DNA of 18,216 bases from Saccoglossus kowalevskii (Eukaryota > Hemichordata > Enteropneusta > Harrimaniidae). Under the pieces are notes generated by a model that was not told the origin of the DNA, did no database searches, and saw only the letters and a program-made list of their open reading frames with translations. Location of the stretch: positions 1 through 18,216 of the forward strand of contig NW_003114789.1 in NCBI RefSeq assembly GCF_000003605.2. The letters run 5' to 3'. Position 1 is the stretch's first letter, and each line of letters opens with the position of its first letter. The position numbers and the translations under genes are program-made. Shown in pieces: positions 1 through 9,405 of this stretch.

Positions 1-198
1 AGTTCAGTAAATTCAGTCAATTCGGATGTGATATCCTTACCTATCTACGGGTTCAGTATATTCAGTCAATTTAGATGTGATATCTTTACCTATCTACGGG
101 TTCAGTAAATTCAGTCAATTCAGATGTGATATCCTTACCTATCTATGGGTTCAGTATATTCAGTCAATTCAGATGTGATATCCTTACCTATCTTCCGG

Positions 199-247
199 TT
201 CAGTATATTCAGTCAATTCAGATGTGATATCCTTACCTATCTACGGG
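199..247 (+). repeat. Reference consensus monomer (49 bp)
   Basis: This unit carries the majority base at every position and serves as the numbering reference. Its internal structure is five 9-mers plus four bases: TTCAGTATA, TTCAGTCAA, TTCAGATGT, GATATCCTT, ACCTATCTA, then CGGG. The first three 9-mers share TTCAG, which suggests the monomer grew from a shorter 9-bp repeat. Position 28-33 is the palindrome GATATC (an EcoRV recognition site). The single CpG is at 46-47. Base composition is 13 A, 18 T, 10 C and 8 G. The choice of TTCAG as the first base is arbitrary, because a tandem array has no true phase. Confidence 0.95.
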
Positions 248-682
248 TTCAGTATATTCAGTCAATTCAGATGTGATATCCTTACCTATCTACGAGTTCA
301 GTAAATTCAGTCAATTCGGATGTGATATCCTTACCTATCTACGGGTTCAGTATATTCAGTCAATTCAGATGTGATATACTTACCTATCTACGGGTTCAGT
401 ATATTCAGTCAATTCAGATGTGATATCCTTACCTATCTACGGGTTCGGTATATTCAGTCAATTCAGATGTGATGTCATTACCTATCTACGGGTTCAGTAT
501 ATTCAGTCAATTCAGATGTGATATCCTTACCTATCTACGGGTTCAGTAAATTCAGTCAATTCGGATGTGATATCCTTACCTATATACGGGTTCAGTATAT
601 TCAGTCAATTCAGATGTGATATCCTTACCTATCTACGGGTTCAGTATATTCAGTCAATTCAGATGTGATATCCTTACCTATT

Positions 683-791
683 CTACGGGTTCAGTATATT
701 CAGTAAATTTCAGATGTGATATTCCTTACCTATCTACTGGTTTCAGTAAATTCAGTCAATTTCAGATGTGATATCCTTACCTATCTATGGG
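683..791 (+). other. Patch of single-base insertions within three units
   Basis: The three units at 640-689, 690-740 and 741-791 are 50, 51 and 51 bp long. Five extra bases, all T or placed in T runs, occur in about 80 bases: CTATTCTACGG, AAATTTCAG, GATATTCC, GGTTTCAG and CAATTTCAG. CTACTGG is also unique to this spot. The equivalent units at 14466-14612 are all 49 bp, and elsewhere more than 350 units contain only a handful of such indels. The density fits uncorrected base-calling error at a read edge, or a mutated recombination junction. The next block of a different type (beta-like) starts at 792. Confidence 0.8.
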
Positions 792-1673
792 TTCAGTATA
801 TTCAGTCAATTCAGATGTGATATCCTTACCTATCTATGGGTTCAGTATATTCAGTCAATTCAGATGTGATATCCTTACCTATCTTCCGGTTCAGTATATT
901 CAGTCAATTCAGATGTGATATCCTTACCTATCTACGGGTTCAGTAAATTCAGTCAATTCAGATGTGATATCCTTACCTATCTATGGGTTCAGTATATTCA
1001 GTCAATTCAGATGTGATATCCTTACCTATCTTCCGGTTCAGTATATTCAGTCAATTCAGATGTGATATCCTTACCTATCTACGGGTTCAGTAAATTCAGT
1101 CAATTCAGATGTGATATCCTTACCTATCTTCCGGTTCAGTATATTCAGTCAATTCAGATGTGATATCCTTACCTATCTACGGGTTCAGTATATTCAGTCA
1201 ATTCAGATGTGATATCATTACCTATCTACGGGTTCAGTAAATTCAGTCAATTCGGATGTGATATCCTTACCTATCTACGGGTTCAGTATATTCAGTCAAT
1301 TCAGATGTGATATACTTACCTATCTACGGGTTCAGTATATTCAGTCAATTCAGATGTGATATCCTTACCTATCTACGGGTTCGGTATATTCAGTCAATTC
1401 AGATGTGATGTCCTTACCTATCTACGGGTTCAGTATATTCAATCAATTCAGATGTGATATCCTTACCTATCTACGGGTTCGGTATATTCAGTCAATTCAG
1501 ATGTGATGTCCTTAACTATCTACGGGTTCAGTATATTCAATCAATTCAGATGTGATAGCCTTACCTATCTACGGGTTCAGTATATTCAGTCAATTCAGAT
1601 GTGATATCATTACCTATCTACGGGTTCAGTAAATTCAGTCAATTCGGATGTGATATCCTTACCTATCTACGGG
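792..1673 (+). repeat. Block beta-like, short copy, with Q/N extension (18 units)
   Basis: Unit order is M, C, 0, AM, C, 0, AC, 0, H, AG, X, 0, QU, N, QU, NS, H, AG. The first six units match 10203-10496, 12261-12554 and 16524-16817 in order. H-AG-X-0-QU then matches 10497-10741. The alternating QU/N stretch at 1429-1575 (TTCAATCAA units between TTCGGTATA/GATGTC units) matches 10840-10986. Two units (AC, 0) at 1086-1183 are inserted relative to the 10-kb copy. The QU unit at 1478 carries a private CTTAACTATC. Confidence 0.8.
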
Positions 1674-2456
1674 TTCAGTATATTCAGTCAATTCAGATGT
1701 GATATCCTTACCTATCTACGGGTTCAGTAAATTCAGTCAATTCAGATGTGATAGCCTTACCTATCTACGGGTTCAGTATATTCAGTCAATTCGGATGTGA
1801 TATCCTTACCTATCTTCCGGTTCAGTATATTCAGTCAATTCAGATGTGATATCCTTACCTATCTACGGGTTCACTATATTCAGTCAATTCAGATGTGATA
1901 TCCTTACCTATCTTCCGGTTCAGTATATTCAGTCAATTCGGATGTGATATCCTTACCTATCTACGGGTTCAGTATATTCAGTCAATTCAGATGTGATATC
2001 CTTACCTATCTACGGGTTCAGTATATTCAGTCAATTCAGATGTGATATTCTTACCTATCTACGGGTTCAGTATATTCAGTAAATTCAGATGTGATATCCT
2101 TACCTATCTACGGGTTCAGTATATTCAGTCAATTCAGATGTGATATCCTTACCTATCTACGGGTTCAGTATATTCAGTCAATTCAGATGTGATATCCTTA
2201 CCTATCTACGGGTTCAGTATATTCAGTCAATTCAGATGTGATAGCTTTACCTATCTACGGGTTCAGTAAATTCAGTCAATTCAGATGTGATATCCTTCAT
2301 ATCTATGGGTTCAGTATATTCAGTCAATTCAGATGTGATATCCTTACCTATCTTCCGGTTCAGTATATTCAGTCAATTCAGATGTGATATCCTTACCTAT
2401 CTATGGGTTCAGTATATTCAGTCAATTCAGATGTGATATCATTACCTATGTACGGG
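1674..2456 (+). repeat. Mixed monomers, then a truncated gamma fragment
   Basis: Units from 1674 run 0, AS, GC, 0, C (with TTCACTATA), G, 0, T, K, 0, 0. I found no long matching string for this part elsewhere in the window. From 2213 the order S, AM, C, M, H repeats the start of the gamma 18-mer (compare 2960-3204), but it breaks off at 2457 where a 62-bp unit begins. The AM unit at 2262 is 48 bp, reading CCTTCATATC where others read CCTTACCTATC. The S unit at 2213 reads GATAGCTTT. The H unit at 2408 ends TATGTACGGG. Confidence 0.75.
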
Positions 2457-2518
2457 TTCAGTATATTTAGTCAGTATATTCAGTCAATTCAGATATTATA
2501 TCCTTACCTATTTACGGG
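2457..2518 (+). repeat. 62-bp variant unit, copy 1
   Basis: This unit is 13 bp longer than the standard. It reads TTCAGTATATTTAGT and then resumes at CAGTATATT, that is, at monomer position 3. It also carries the R change (GATATTAT) and TTTACGGG. The same structure occurs at 4430, 8070 and 9553. It equals the first 15 bases of an l-type unit (TTTAG at 10-14) joined to bases 3-49 of an R-type unit, which are adjacent as separate 49-bp units at 5815-5912. Confidence 0.9.
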
Positions 2519-3841
2519 TTCAGTATATTCAGTCAATTCAGATATTATATCCTTACCTATCTACGGATTCAGTATATTCAGTCAATGCAGATGTGATATC
2601 TTTACCTATGTACGGGTTCAGTATATTCAGTAAATTCAGATGTGATATCCTTACCTATCTACGGGTTCAGTAAATTCAGTCAATTCAGATGTGATATCCT
2701 TACCTATTTACGGGTTCAGTATATTCAGTCAATTCAGATGTGATATCCTTACCTATCTTCCGGTTCAGTATATTCAGTCAATTCAGGTGTGATATCCTTA
2801 CCTATCTATGGGTTCGGTATATTCAGTCAATTCAGATATTATATCCTTACCTATCTACGGGTTGAGTATATTCAGTCAATTCAGATGTGATATCCTTACC
2901 TATCTACGGGTTCAGTATATTCAGTCAATTCAGATGTGATATCCTTACCTATCTACGGGTTCAGTATATTCAGTCAATTCAGATGTGATAGCCTTACCTA
3001 TCTACGGGTTCAGTAAATTCAGTCAATTCAGATGTGATATCCTTACCTATCTATGGGTTCAGTATATTCAGTCAATTCAGATGTGATATCCTTACCTATC
3101 TTCCGGTTCAGTATATTCAGTCAATTCAGATGTGATATCCTTACCTATCTATGGGTTCAGTATATTCAGTCAATTCAGATGTGATATCATTACCTATCTA
3201 CGGGTTCAGTAAATTCAGTAAATTCGGATGTGATATCCTTACCTATCTACGGGTTCAGTATATTCAGTCAATTCAGATGTGATATACTTACCTATCTACG
3301 GGTTCAGTATATTCAGTCAATTCAGATGTGATATCCTTACCTATCTACGGGTTCGGTATATTCAGTCAATTCAGATGTGATGTCCTTACCTATCTACGGG
3401 TTCAGTATATTCAGTCAATTCAGATGTGATATCCTTACCTATCTACGGGTTCAGTAAATTCAGTCAATTCGGATGTGATATCCTTACCTATCTACGGGTT
3501 CAGTATATTCAGTCAATTCAGATGTGATATCCTTACCTATCTATGGGTTCAGTATATTCAGTCAATTCAGATGTGATATCCTTACCCATCTATGGGTTCA
3601 GTATATTCAGTCAATTCAGATGTGATATCCTTACCTATCTACGGGTTCAGTAAATTCAGTCAATTCAGATGTGATATCCTTACCTATCTACGGGTTCAGT
3701 TTATTCGGTAAATTCAGATGTGATATCCTTACCTATCTACGGGTTCAGTATATTCAGTCAATTTAGATGTGATATCCTTACCTATCTACGGGTTCAGTAA
3801 ATTTAGTCAATTCGGATGTGATATCCTTACCAATCTACGGG
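2457..3841 (+). repeat. Higher-order block gamma, copy 1 (28 units)
   Basis: Order: IR, R, a unit with ATGCAG and ATCTTT, K, A, C, PM, QR, V, 0, S, AM, C, M, H, AKG, X, 0, QU, 0, AG, M, YM, 0, A, W, L, AlG. The stretch to 3547 matches 4430-5667 (which has one extra triplet), and the 18 units 2960-3841 match 6992-7873 and 14809-15690. The W unit at 3695 (TTCAGTTTATTCGG) and the following TTTAG units at 3744 and 3793 are strong diagnostic markers because they are rare. The unit at 3793 has a private ACCAATC. Confidence 0.88.
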
Positions 3842-4135
3842 TTCAGTATATTCAGTCAATTCAGATGTGATATCCTTACCTATCTTCCGGTTCAGTATAT
3901 TCAGTCAATTCAGGTGTGATATCCTTACCTATCTACGGGTTCGGTATATTCAGTCAATTCAGATATTATATCCTTACCTATCTACGGGTTGAGTATATTC
4001 AGTCAATTCAGATGTGATATCCTTACCTATCTACGGGTTGAGTATATTCAGTCAATTCAGATATTATATCCTTAGCTATCTACGGGTTCAGTATATTCAG
4101 TCAATTCAGATATTATATCCTTACCTATCTACAGG
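3842..4135 (+). repeat. Link segment C-P-QR-V-VR-R
   Basis: Six units run C (3842), P (3891), QR (3940), V (3989), VR (4038) and R (4087). The C-P-QR-V order is the same four-unit module seen at 2715, 4688, 6109 and 14613. The VR unit at 4038 combines two variants not otherwise found together in the window and reads CTTAGCTATC. The R unit at 4087 ends TACAGG. R-type units lack the TGA at 27-29, which is why this stretch stays open for longer on the + strand. That does not make it coding. Confidence 0.78.
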
Positions 4136-4429
4136 TTCAGTATATTCAGTCAATTCAGATGTGATATCCTTACCTTTCTACGGGTTCAGTATATTCAGTA
4201 AATTCAGATGTGATATCCTTACCTTTCTACAGAATCAGTATATTCAGTCAATTCAGATGTGATATCCTTACCTATCTACGGGTTCAGTATATTCAGTCAA
4301 TTCAGATGTGATATCCTTTCCTATCAGTGGGTTCAGTATATTCGGTCAATTCAGATGTGATATCCTTACCTATCTACGGGTTCAGTATATTCAGTCAATT
4401 CAGAAGTGATATCCTTACCTATCTACGGG
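4136..4429 (+). repeat. F-J module with CTTTCTAC flanks, copy 1
   Basis: The order is a unit ending CCTTTCTACGGG (4136), a K unit ending CTTTCTACAGA (4185), a unit starting ATCAG (4234), F (4283, CTTTCCTATCAGTGGG), J (4332, TTCGGTCAA) and a unit with CAGAAGTG (4381). The first five recur at 6403-6647, and the last three recur immediately before 62-bp units at 8070 and 9553. F and J are always adjacent (five occurrences), so they moved as a linked pair. Confidence 0.85.
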
Positions 4430-4491
4430 TTCAGTATATTTAGTCAGTATATTCAGTCAATTCAGATATTATATCCTTACCTATCTACGGG
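4430..4491 (+). repeat. 62-bp variant unit, copy 2
   Basis: It has the same 13-bp extension as the unit at 2457 and carries the R change, but ends in the standard TCTACGGG. It is preceded by F, J and the CAGAAGTG unit, the same left context as the copies at 8070 and 9553. Confidence 0.9.
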
Positions 4492-5275
4492 TTCAGTATA
4501 TTCAGTCAATTCAGATATTATATCCTTACCTATCTACGGATTCAGTATATTCAGTCAATGCAGATGTGATATCTTTACCTATCTACGGGTTCAGTATATT
4601 CAGTAAATTCAGATGTGATATCCTTACCTATCTACGGGTTCAGTAAATTCAGTCAATTCAGATGTGATATCCTTACCTATCTACGGGTTCAGTATATTCA
4701 GTCAATTCAGATGTGATATCCTTACCTATCTTCCGGTTCAGTATATTCAGTCAATTCAGGTGTGATATCCTTACCTATCTATGGGTTCGGTATATTCAGT
4801 CAATTCAGATATTATATCCTTACCTATCTACGGGTTGAGTATATTCAGTCAATTCAGATGTGATATCCTTACCTATCTACGGGTTCAGTATATTCAGTCA
4901 ATTCAGATGTGATATCCTTACCTATCTACGGGTTCAGTATATTCAGTCAATTCAGATGTGATAGCCTTACCTATCTACGGGTTCAGTAAATTCAGTCAAT
5001 TCAGATGTGATATCCTTACCTATCTATGGGTTCAGTATATTCAGTCAATTCAGATGTGATATCCTTACCTATCTTCCGGTTCAGTATATTCAGTCAATTC
5101 AGATGTGATATCCTTACCTATCTATGGGTTCAGTATATTCAGTCAATTCAGATGTGATATCATTACCTATCTACGGGTTCAGTAAATTCAGTAAATTCGG
5201 ATGTGATATCCTTACCTATCTACGGGTTCAGTATATTCAGTCAATTCAGATGTGATATACTTACCTATCTACGGG

Positions 5276-5422
5276 TTCAGTATATTCAGTCAATTCAGAT
5301 GTGATATCATTACCTATCTACGGGTTCAGTAAATTCAGTAAATTCGGATGCGATATCCTTACCTATCTACGGGTTCAGTATATTCAGTCAATTCAGATGT
5401 GATATACTTACCTATCTACGGG
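5276..5422 (+). repeat. 147-bp tandem duplication of an H-AKG-X triplet
   Basis: Units 5129-5275 (H, AKG, X) are followed directly by a second H, AKG, X. The second copy differs at GATGCGAT (5325 unit) and lacks nothing. Copy 1 of the block (3156-3302) and copy 3 (7188-7334) have a single triplet. The GATGCGAT base occurs also in copy 3, so the inserted triplet looks like the copy-3 version placed beside the copy-1 version, as expected from an out-of-register exchange between homologous blocks. Confidence 0.8.
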
Positions 5423-5667
5423 TTCAGTATATTCAGTCAATTCAGATGTGATATCCTTACCTATCTACGGGTTCGGTATATTCAGTCAATTCAGATGTGA
5501 TGTCCTTACCTATCTACGGGTTCAGTATATTCAGTCAATTCAGATGTGATATTCTTACCTATCTACGGGTTCAGTAAATTCAGTCAATTCGGATGTGATA
5601 TCCTTACCTATCTACGGGTTCAGTATATTCAGTCAATTCAGATGTGATATCCTTACCTATCTATGGG

Positions 5668-6108
5668 TTCAGTATATTCAGTCAATTCAGATGTGATATC
5701 CTTTCCTATCAGTGGGTTCAGTATATTCGGTCAATTCAGATGTGATATCCTTACCTATCTACGGGTTCAGTATATTCAGTCAATTCAGATGTGATATCCT
5801 TACGTATCTACGGGTTCAGTATATTTAGTCAATTCAGATGTGATATCCTTACCTATCTACGGGTTCAGTATATTCAGTCAATTCAGATATTATATCCTTA
5901 CCTATCTACGGGTTCAGTATATTCAGTCAATTCAGATATTATATCCTTACCTATCTACGGGTTCAGTATATTCAGTCAATTCAGATGTGATATCTTTACC
6001 TATCTACGGGTTCAGTATATTCAGTAAATTCAGATGTGATATCCTTACCTATCTACGGGTTCAGTAAATTCAGTCAATTCAGATGTGATATCCTTACCTA
6101 TCTACGGG
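5668..6108 (+). repeat. F-J module followed by l, R, R, CTTT, K, A
   Basis: The nine units are F, J, a unit with TTACGTATC, l (5815, TATTTAGTC), R, R, ATCTTT, K and A. The same nine units recur at 6550-6991, exactly 18 units (882 bp) downstream. In contrast to the F-J modules at 4283, 7923 and 9406, the l and R units here are two separate 49-bp units and not one 62-bp unit. This makes the segment the likely uncollapsed form. Confidence 0.85.
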
Positions 6109-6402
6109 TTCAGTATATTCAGTCAATTCAGATGTGATATCCTTACCTATCTTCCGGTTCAGTATATTCAGTCAATTCAGGTGTGATATCCTTACCTATC
6201 TATGGGTTCGGTATATTCAGTCAATTCAGATATTATATCCTTACCTATCTACGGGTTGAGTATATTCAGTCAATTCAGATGTGATATACTTACCTATCTA
6301 CGGGTTGAGTATATTCAGTCAATTCAGATGTGATATACTTACCTATCTACGGGTTGAGTATATTCAGTCAATTCAGATGTGATATCCTTACCTATCTACG
6401 GG
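6109..6402 (+). repeat. C-PM-QR module and local VX duplication
   Basis: Units are C, PM, QR, then VX, VX, V. The two VX units at 6256 and 6305 (TTGAGTATA with ATACTT) are identical neighbours, pointing to a recent single-unit duplication. A VX unit occurs elsewhere only at 14760 and 17210, both times before S-AM-C-M of block gamma. Confidence 0.8.
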
Positions 6403-6991
6403 TTCAGTATATTCAGTCAATTCAGATGTGATATCCTTACCTTTCTACGGATTCAGTATATTCAGTAAATTCAGATGTGATATCCTTACCTTTCTACAGA
6501 ATCAGTATATTCAGTCAATTCAGATGTGATATCCTTACCTATCTACGGGTTCAGTATATTCAGTCAATTCAGATGTGATATCCTTTCCTATCAGTGGGTT
6601 CAGTATATTCGGTCAATTCAGATGTGATATCCTTACCTATCCACGGGTTCAGTATATTCAGTCAATTCAGATGTGATATCCTTACCTATCTACGGGTTCA
6701 GTATATTTAGTCAATTCAGATGTGATATCCTTACCTATCTACGGGTTCAGTATATTCAGTCAAATTCAGATATTATATCCTTACCTATCTACGGGTTCAG
6801 TATATTCAGTCAATTCAGATATTATATCCTTACCTATCTACGGGTTCAGTATATTCAGTCAATTCAGATGTGATATCTTTACCTATCTACGGGTTCAGTA
6901 TATTCAGTAAATTCAGATGTGATATCCTTACCTATCTACGGGTTCAGTAAATTCAGTCAATTCAGATGTGATATCCTTACCTATCTACGGG
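6403..6991 (+). repeat. F-J module, second CTTTCTAC copy
   Basis: 6403-6647 repeats 4136-4380 (two CTTTCTAC units, the ATCAG unit, F, J). 6550-6991 repeats 5668-6108. The segment therefore bridges the two versions of the F-J neighbourhood and shows they are one family. The J unit at 6599 has TATCCACGGG. The R unit at 6746 is 50 bp, with CAAATTCAG in place of CAATTCAG. Confidence 0.83.
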
Positions 6992-7873
6992 TTCAGTATA
7001 TTCAGTCAATTCAGATGTGATAGCCTTACCTATCTACGGGTTCAGTAAATTCAGTCAATTCAGATGTGATATCCTTACCTATCTATGGGTTCAGTATATT
7101 CAGTCAATTCAGATGTGATATCCTTACCTATCTTCCGGTTCAGTATATTCAGTCAACTCAGATGTGATATCCTTACCTATCTATGGGTTCACTATATTCA
7201 GTCAATTCAGATGTGATATCATTACCTATCTACGGGTTCAGTAAATTCAGTAAATTCGGATGCGATATCCTTACCTATCTACGGGTTCAGTATATTCAGT
7301 CAATTCAGATGTGATATACTTACCTATCTACGGGTTCAGTATATTCAGTCAATTCAGATGTGATATCCTTACCTATCTACGGGTTCGGTATATTCAGTCA
7401 ATTCAGATGTGATGTCCTTACCTATCTACGGGTTCAGTATATTCAGTCAATTCAGATGTGATATTCTTACCTATCTACGGGTTCAGTAAATTCAGTCAAT
7501 TCGGATGTGATATCCTTACCTATCTACGGGTTCAGTATATTCAGTCAATTCAGATGTGATATCCTTACCTATCTATGGGTTCAGTATATTCAGTCAATTC
7601 AGATGTGATATCCTTACCCATCTATGGGTTCAGTATATTCAGTCAATTCAGATGTGATATCCTTACCTATCTACGGGTTCAGTAAATTCAGTCAATTCAG
7701 ATGTGATATCCTTACCTATCTACGGGTTCAGTTTATTCGGTAAATTCAGATGTGATATCCTTACCTATCTACGGGTTCAGTATATTCAGTCAATTTAGAT
7801 GTGATATCCTTACCTATCTACGGGTTCAGTAAATTTAGTCAATTCGGATGTGATATCCTTACCTATCTACGGG
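6894..7873 (+). repeat. Higher-order block gamma, copy 3 (20 units)
   Basis: Order: K, A, S, AM, C, M, H, AKG, X, 0, QU, T, AG, M, YM, 0, A, W, L, AlG. The last 18 units match 2960-3841 in order at an offset of 4032 bp. The C-P-Q-V-0 segment present between A and S in copies 1 and 2 is missing. GATGCGAT (7237 unit) and ATTCTT (7433 unit) are shared with copy 2, which places copies 2 and 3 closest together. Private changes include CAACTCAG (7139 unit) and TTCACTATA (7188 unit). Confidence 0.87.
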
Positions 7874-7922
7874 TTCAGTATATTCAGTCAATTCAGATGT
7901 GATATCCTTACCTATCTACGGG

Positions 7923-8131
7923 TTCAGTATATTCAGTCAATTCAGATGTGATATCCTTTCCTATCAGTGGGTTCAGTATATTCGGTCAATTCAGATGTGA
8001 TATCCTTACCTATCTACGGGTTCAGTATATTCAGTCAATTCAGAAGTGATATCCTTACCTATCTACGGGTTCAGTGTATTTAGTCAGTATATTCAGTCAA
8101 TTCAGATATTATATCCTTACCTATCTACGGG
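7923..8131 (+). repeat. F-J-CAGAAGTG module with 62-bp unit, copy 3
   Basis: F (7923), J (7972), the CAGAAGTG unit (8021) and the 62-bp unit (8070-8131) repeat 4283-4491 at an offset of 3640 bp. The 62-bp unit here reads CAGTGTATTTAG, one base different from the other three copies. A single consensus unit follows at 8132-8180 before block epsilon; the R-R-ATGCAG tail seen after the other copies is absent. Confidence 0.85.
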
Positions 8132-8180
8132 TTCAGTATATTCAGTCAATTCAGATGTGATATCCTTACCTATCTACGGG

Positions 8181-9013
8181 TTCAGTATATTCAGTCAATT
8201 CAGATGTGATATCCTTACCTATCTTCCGGTTCAGTATATTCAGTCAATTCAGGTGTGATATCCTTACCTATCTACGGGTTCGGTATATTCAGTCAATTCA
8301 GATGTGATATCCTTACCTATCTACGGGTTCAGTATATTCAGTCAATTCAGATGTGATATCCTTACCTATCTACGGGTTCAGTATATTCAATCAATTCAGA
8401 TGTGATATCCTTACCTATCTACGGGTTCAGTATATTCAGTCAATTCAGATGTGATATCCTTACCTATCTACGGGTTCAGTATATTCAGTCAATTCAGATG
8501 TGATATCCTTACCTATCTACGGGTTCGGTATATTCAATCAATTCAGATGTGATATCCTTACCTATCTACGGGTTCAGTATATTCAGTCAATTCAGATGTG
8601 ATATCCTTACCTATCTATGGGTTCAGTATATTCAGTCAATTCAGATGTGATATCCTTACCTATCTATGGGTTCAGTATATTCAGTCAATTCAGATGTGAT
8701 AGCCTTACCTATCTACGGGTTCAGTAAATTCAGTCAATTCAGATGTGATATCCTTACCTATCTATGGGTTCAGTATATTCAGTCAATTCAGATGTGATAT
8801 CCTTACCTATCTACGGGTTCAGTATATTCAGTCAATTCAGATGTGATATCCTTACCTATCTATGGGTTCAGTATATTCAGTCAATTCAGATGTGATATCC
8901 TTACCTATCTATGGGTTCAGTATATTCAGTCAATTCAGATGTGATATCCTTACCTATCTATGGGTTCAGTATATTCAGTCAATTCAGATGTGATATCCTT
9001 ACCTATCTACGGG
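8181..9013 (+). repeat. Higher-order block epsilon, copy 1 (17 units)
   Basis: Order: C, P, Q, 0, N, then 0, 0, QN, then M, M, S, AM, 0, M, M, M, 0. The first five and last nine units match 13143-13828. The three units 8426-8572 have no counterpart there, a 147-bp difference. The block is the richest in TATGGG (M) units. The S at 8671 is replaced by 0 in the other copy. Confidence 0.8.
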
Positions 9014-9405
9014 TTCAGTATATTCAGTCAATTCAGATGTGATATCATTACCTATCTACGGGTTCAGTAAATTCAGTCAATTCGGATGTGATATCCTTAC
9101 CTATCTACGGGTTCAGTATATTCAGTAAATTCAGATGTGATATCCTTACCTATCTACGGGTTCAGTATATTCAGTCAATTCAGATGTGATATCATTACCT
9201 ATCTACGGGTTCAGTAAATTCAGTCAATTCGGATGTGATATCCTTACCTATCTACGGGTTCAGTATATTCAGTCAATTCAGATGTGATATACTTACCTAT
9301 CTACGGGTTCAGTATATTCAGTCAATTCAGATGTGATATCCTTACCTATCTACGTGTTCAGTATATTCAGTCAATTCAGATGTGATATCCTTACCTATCT
9401 ACGGG
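9014..9405 (+). repeat. H-AG-K-H-AG-X segment
   Basis: Six units, H, AG, K, H, AG, X (9014-9307), recur in the same order at 11281-11574. Two further units follow, the first ending TACGTG (unit at 9308), a private change. The segment is an interrupted form of the H-AG-X-0-Q module. Confidence 0.75.

Larger units (their letters stand above)
150..791 (+). repeat. Higher-order block alpha, copy 1 (13 units)
   Basis: Unit order is C, 0, E, AG, X, 0, QUH, 0, AG, 0, 0, K, AM. The same order recurs at 13976-14612, about 13.8 kb downstream, and its first part at 15789-16182. The pairing rests on rare combinations: TACGAG immediately before a GTAAAT/TTCGG unit, and a unit combining TTCGGTATA with GATGTCATT. 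This copy is 642 bp against 637 in copy 2, because its last three units hold five extra bases (see 683-791). The tenth-unit ending here reads CTATATACGG at 583 rather than CTATCTACGG, a private change. Confidence 0.85.
4430..5667 (+). repeat. Higher-order block gamma, copy 2, with internal triplet duplication
   Basis: Units 4430-5275 match 2457-3302 one for one at an offset of 1973 bp (40 units plus 13). Shared rare markers include ATGCAG with ATCTTT (4541), the C-PM-QR-V module (4688) and AKG (5178). After X at 5227 there is an extra H-AKG-X triplet (5276-5422). The order then resumes 0, QU, T, AG, M up to 5667. Where copy 1 continues with YM and W, this copy switches to an F unit at 5668, so it is cut short. 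The GATGCGAT change at 5325 and ATTCTT at 5521 are shared with copy 3 only. Confidence 0.87.

Noticed and set aside
199-247. CENP-B box in the monomer
   Set aside because: Aligning NTTCGNNNNANNCGGGN to unit positions 34-49 plus the next base gives TT and CGGG in register, but C, G and A of the core are replaced by A, C and C. Six of nine core positions is too weak to call.
199-247. Heat-shock element or AP-1 site in TTCAGTCAATTC
   Set aside because: TTC boxes are in direct orientation 9 bp apart rather than alternating with GAA at 5-bp steps, and TCAGTCA differs from TGASTCA by one base. Neither consensus is met.
2457-2518. Simple 13-bp tandem duplication as the origin of the 62-bp unit
   Set aside because: CAGTATATTTAGT next to CAGTATATTCAGT does look like a 13-bp duplication, but the adjacent l and R units at 5815-5912 with the same neighbours explain it better as a 36-bp deletion from a dimer. 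The reverse direction is not formally excluded.
2403-6910. Open reading frames of 62-82 codons with a repetitive peptide (motifs such as ISLPIYGFSIFSQ and TYLRVQYIQS)
   Set aside because: 49 is not a multiple of three, so all three frames are read in turn every 147 bp and the peptide is only the satellite translated. The starts are mostly GTG in the repeat itself, and no ribosome-binding or promoter context differs from unit to unit. Frames end as soon as a standard GATGTGAT or a GTAAAT falls in phase. The same applies to the frames near 8046, 9529, 12580 and 16257.
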